From: DATHXC01 sp035459965
Lineage (GTDB): Bacteria > Pseudomonadota > Gammaproteobacteria > Burkholderiales > Methylophilaceae
NCBI GenBank assembly: GCA_035459965.1
Contig: DATHXC010000009.1
Coordinates: 137,709-201,708, forward strand
DNA: 64,000 nucleotides
Reading direction: 5' to 3'
Under the pieces are notes generated by a model. The model was not told the origin of the DNA. It did not search any database and saw nothing but the letters and a program-made list of their open reading frames with translations. The position numbers and the translations under genes were made by a program. Shown here piece by piece: positions 62,500 to 64,000 of this stretch (positions within the stretch are counted from its first letter, which is position 1; each line of letters starts with the position of its first letter).

Positions 62500-63693
62500 A
62501 TGAAAAAAATAGACAATGATTTGGCAATCATCAAGCGCGGCAGTGATGAGCTGTTGATTGAGCATGAGCTGGTGGAAAAGCTAAAGAGCGGAAAGCCTCT
62601 AAGAATCAAGGCGGGCTTTGACCCTACCGCGCCGGATCTGCACCTGGGGCATACAGTATTGCTAAATAAGCTGCGCCAGTTCCAGGATTTGGGACATCAG
62701 GTGCTGTTCCTGATTGGTGACTTTACTGGAATGATAGGCGACCCCACTGGTAAGAGTGCCACGCGCCCGCCGCTCACGGCTGAGCAAGTACAAGAAAACG
62801 CCAAGTCTTATGCTGACCAGGTGTTCAAGATTCTGAAGCATGAACAAACTGAAGTAGTTTTTAATTCCACATGGTTGAATGAGTTGGGTGCAGCCGGCAT
62901 GCTCCAGCTCGCTGCCAGTCACACCGTGGCACGTATGCTGGAGCGTGATGATTTCAGCAAGCGCTACAAGGGTAATCAGCCGATTGCTATTCATGAGTTC
63001 TTATATCCTTTGCTTCAGGGTTACGACTCGGTGGCGCTCAAAGCCGATGTAGAGCTGGGCGGTACCGATCAGAAATTCAACCTGCTGATGGGCCGCGAGC
63101 TGCAAAAGCAGGCAGGACAAAGCCAACAGTGCGTGTTGACTATGCCGTTGTTAGAGGGGCTTGATGGTGTCAATAAGATGTCCAAGTCCTTAGGTAACTA
63201 TATAGGTGTGGCGGAGCCTGCTAACGAGATATTCAGCAAGATCATGTCGATTTCAGACGAGTTGATGTGGCGCTATATAGAGTTGTTATCGTTTGAAAGC
63301 CTGGAAACCGTCGCTGGTTGGAAGCAGGCAGTGCAAAGTGGTGCCAACCCAAGAGATATTAAAGTGCGCTTTGCGCAAGAAATCGTGACACGCTTTCATT
63401 CCAAGACTGCAGCAGAACAAGCGCTACAGGATTTCGAGTTGCGCTCCAAAGGCGGTGTTCCTGATGAAGTGCCTGAAGTCACGGTGCAGCTTACGCAGGA
63501 TGCGATTGGTGTCTTGCAGCTGTTAAAACAGGCAAATCTGGTTGCGAGCACTTCAGAAGCCATGCGCATGATAGAACAAGGCGGCGTAAAGCTGGATGGC
63601 GAGAAAGTAGTCGACAAGACTTTGCAGTTAAATCGGGGCGTTGTAGTGGCCCAGGTTGGCAAGCGTAAATTTGCACGCATCACCATAAATTAA
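62500..63693 (+). CDS. tyrS: Tyrosyl-tRNA synthetase
   Basis: A 397-residue class I synthetase. The HIGH motif is HLGH (48-51) and the KMSKS motif near residue 227 (NKMSKSLGNY). A C-terminal S4-like RNA-binding domain (about 330-395) ends the protein. The ATG at 62500 is preferred; a TTG six bases earlier is in frame. It is divergent from the M23 peptidase with an 81-base gap and lies directly before the rRNA operon. Confidence 0.97.
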   Translation: MKKIDNDLAIIKRGSDELLIEHELVEKLKSGKPLRIKAGFDPTAPDLHLGHTVLLNKLRQFQDLGHQVLFLIGDFTGMIGDPTGKSATRPPLTAEQVQENAKSYADQVFKILKHEQTEVVFNSTWLNELGAAGMLQLAASHTVARMLERDDFSKRYKGNQPIAIHEFLYPLLQGYDSVALKADVELGGTDQKFNLLMGRELQKQAGQSQQCVLTMPLLEGLDGVNKMSKSLGNYIGVAEPANEIFSKIMSISDELMWRYIELLSFESLETVAGWKQAVQSGANPRDIKVRFAQEIVTRFHSKTAAEQALQDFELRSKGGVPDEVPEVTVQLTQDAIGVLQLLKQANLVASTSEAMRMIEQGGVKLDGEKVVDKTLQLNRGVVVAQVGKRKFARITIN

Positions 63694-63732
63694 AGCAAAT
63701 GTAATTACTTTGTAAAAAAGCACAAATCGCTA

Positions 63733-63760
63733 TTGACCCGATTTTATTGTTCTGTAGAAT
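63733..63760 (+). promoter_or_regulatory. rrn promoter P1
   Basis: TTGACC at 63733-63738 and TAGAAT at 63755-63760 with a 16-base spacer, followed by a GCGCGCC discriminator. A GC-rich discriminator with a 16-base spacer is characteristic of promoters shut down by (p)ppGpp. Confidence 0.85.
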
Positions 63761-63841
63761 GCGCGCCTTCGCTTCAACAACGAAGCGGGCTAGCGGCACA
63801 GTTGATCGGCAGGACAGGGAATAAAAAGTTGGATGTTCCCC

Positions 63842-63869
63842 TTGACCAATTAACTAGTGTCTGTATAAT
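63842..63869 (+). promoter_or_regulatory. rrn promoter P2
   Basis: TTGACC at 63842-63847 and a perfect TATAAT at 63864-63869 with a 16-base spacer, followed by GCGCCCC. It has the same design as P1, 109 bases downstream. Confidence 0.88.
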
Positions 63870-63920
63870 GCGCCCCTCTCGTTGCAGAAGTAGCGAGACG
63901 GTAGTAAAAAAGAAATACCC

Positions 63921-63932
63921 GCTCTTTAAAAA
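63921..63932 (+). promoter_or_regulatory. boxA-like rRNA antitermination site
   Basis: GCTCTTTAAAAA matches the core of rrn boxA (GCTCTTTAACA). It lies in the leader, as expected for Nus-factor antitermination. Confidence 0.8.
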
Positions 63933-64000
63933 TCTGAACAATCGATAGGTGTGAGTGCTTGTGGAATGGGCAAGTCACTTGATGGCAGATTCTGACTGTT

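Larger units (their letters stand above)
63694..64000 (+). promoter_or_regulatory. rRNA operon promoter and leader region
   Basis: No gene lies in these 307 bases. An A/T-rich stretch at 63694-63725 could serve as an UP element. Two promoters and a boxA-like antiterminator site follow. The rest is leader RNA; the 16S 5' end (typically starting a few bases before AGAGTTTGATC) is not reached, so the 16S gene must begin just beyond 64000. Confidence 0.85.

Noticed and set aside
62419..62565. A 49-codon upstream extension of the M23 peptidase.
   Set aside because: It would overlap the start of tyrS on the opposite strand and adds no membrane or signal segment typical of the family; the internal ATG is better.

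Overview
The window is chromosomal DNA of a Gram-negative betaproteobacterium. The gene content and order (accBC-prmA, hemCDXY, rph-rdgB-hemW, gmk-rpoZ-spoT, ubiCA, rplM-rpsI, erpA) are typical of that class. A 23-codon pqqA gene at 5501-5572 makes a methylotroph of the family Methylophilaceae the best guess. The genus cannot be settled from this sequence. I see no insertion sequence, prophage, CRISPR array or tRNA. One strikingly AT-rich gene (34194-35000) looks foreign.

Layout. 1-5.7 kb: the 3' end of ung, an M18 aminopeptidase, a PilZ protein, rubredoxin, and a divergent katA/oxyR peroxide-defence pair with a possible 28-codon ORF between them, then the stand-alone pqqA. 5.7-14.5 kb: a leftward run of a DUF3426 protein, prmA, accC, accB, aroQ, a TlpA-like thioredoxin, dsbD and cutA, followed by rightward fxsA and a ferredoxin-flavin reductase. 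14.5-24.2 kb: a LysR regulator divergent from a short-chain dehydrogenase, a YfcG-like glutathione transferase, a hydrolase-fold protein lacking its catalytic serine, and a MexEF-OprN-like RND efflux pump. 24.2-27 kb: a DUF1993 protein, an exported catalase-like peroxidase and a DedA-rhodanese fusion.

27-38.4 kb: hemY, hemX, hemD and hemC, and further on an AlgR/AlgZ-like two-component pair divergent from argH. In Pseudomonas algZ-algR lie directly beside hemCD and argH. Here about 3.8 kb separates hemC from the response regulator. That stretch holds an EAL phosphodiesterase, a divergent LOV-GGDEF protein (a predicted blue-light-controlled cyclic-di-GMP synthase), an MscS channel and an AT-rich HEPN-like gene. 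I regard this as the most interesting part of the window.

38.4-54.7 kb: two tandem FimV-like proteins, then leftward rph-rdgB-small ORF-hemW and a PP2C phosphatase/Ser-Thr kinase pair, then rightward yicC, gmk, rpoZ, a bifunctional spoT, a flavin-oxidase-fold protein, recG, ubiC and ubiA. 54.7-64 kb: rplM-rpsI, argC, a membrane coiled-coil protein with a bactofilin, erpA, gltA, anmK, an M23 peptidase and tyrS. The last 300 bases are the promoter and leader region of a ribosomal RNA operon whose 16S gene lies just beyond the window.

Themes that connect the genes are oxidative and thiol stress (KatA, OxyR, catalase-like peroxidase, GST, DsbD, TlpA), haem synthesis (hemCDXY, hemW), cyclic-di-GMP signalling (PilZ, EAL, LOV-GGDEF) and growth-rate control (SpoT, RpoZ, GC-rich rrn discriminators).
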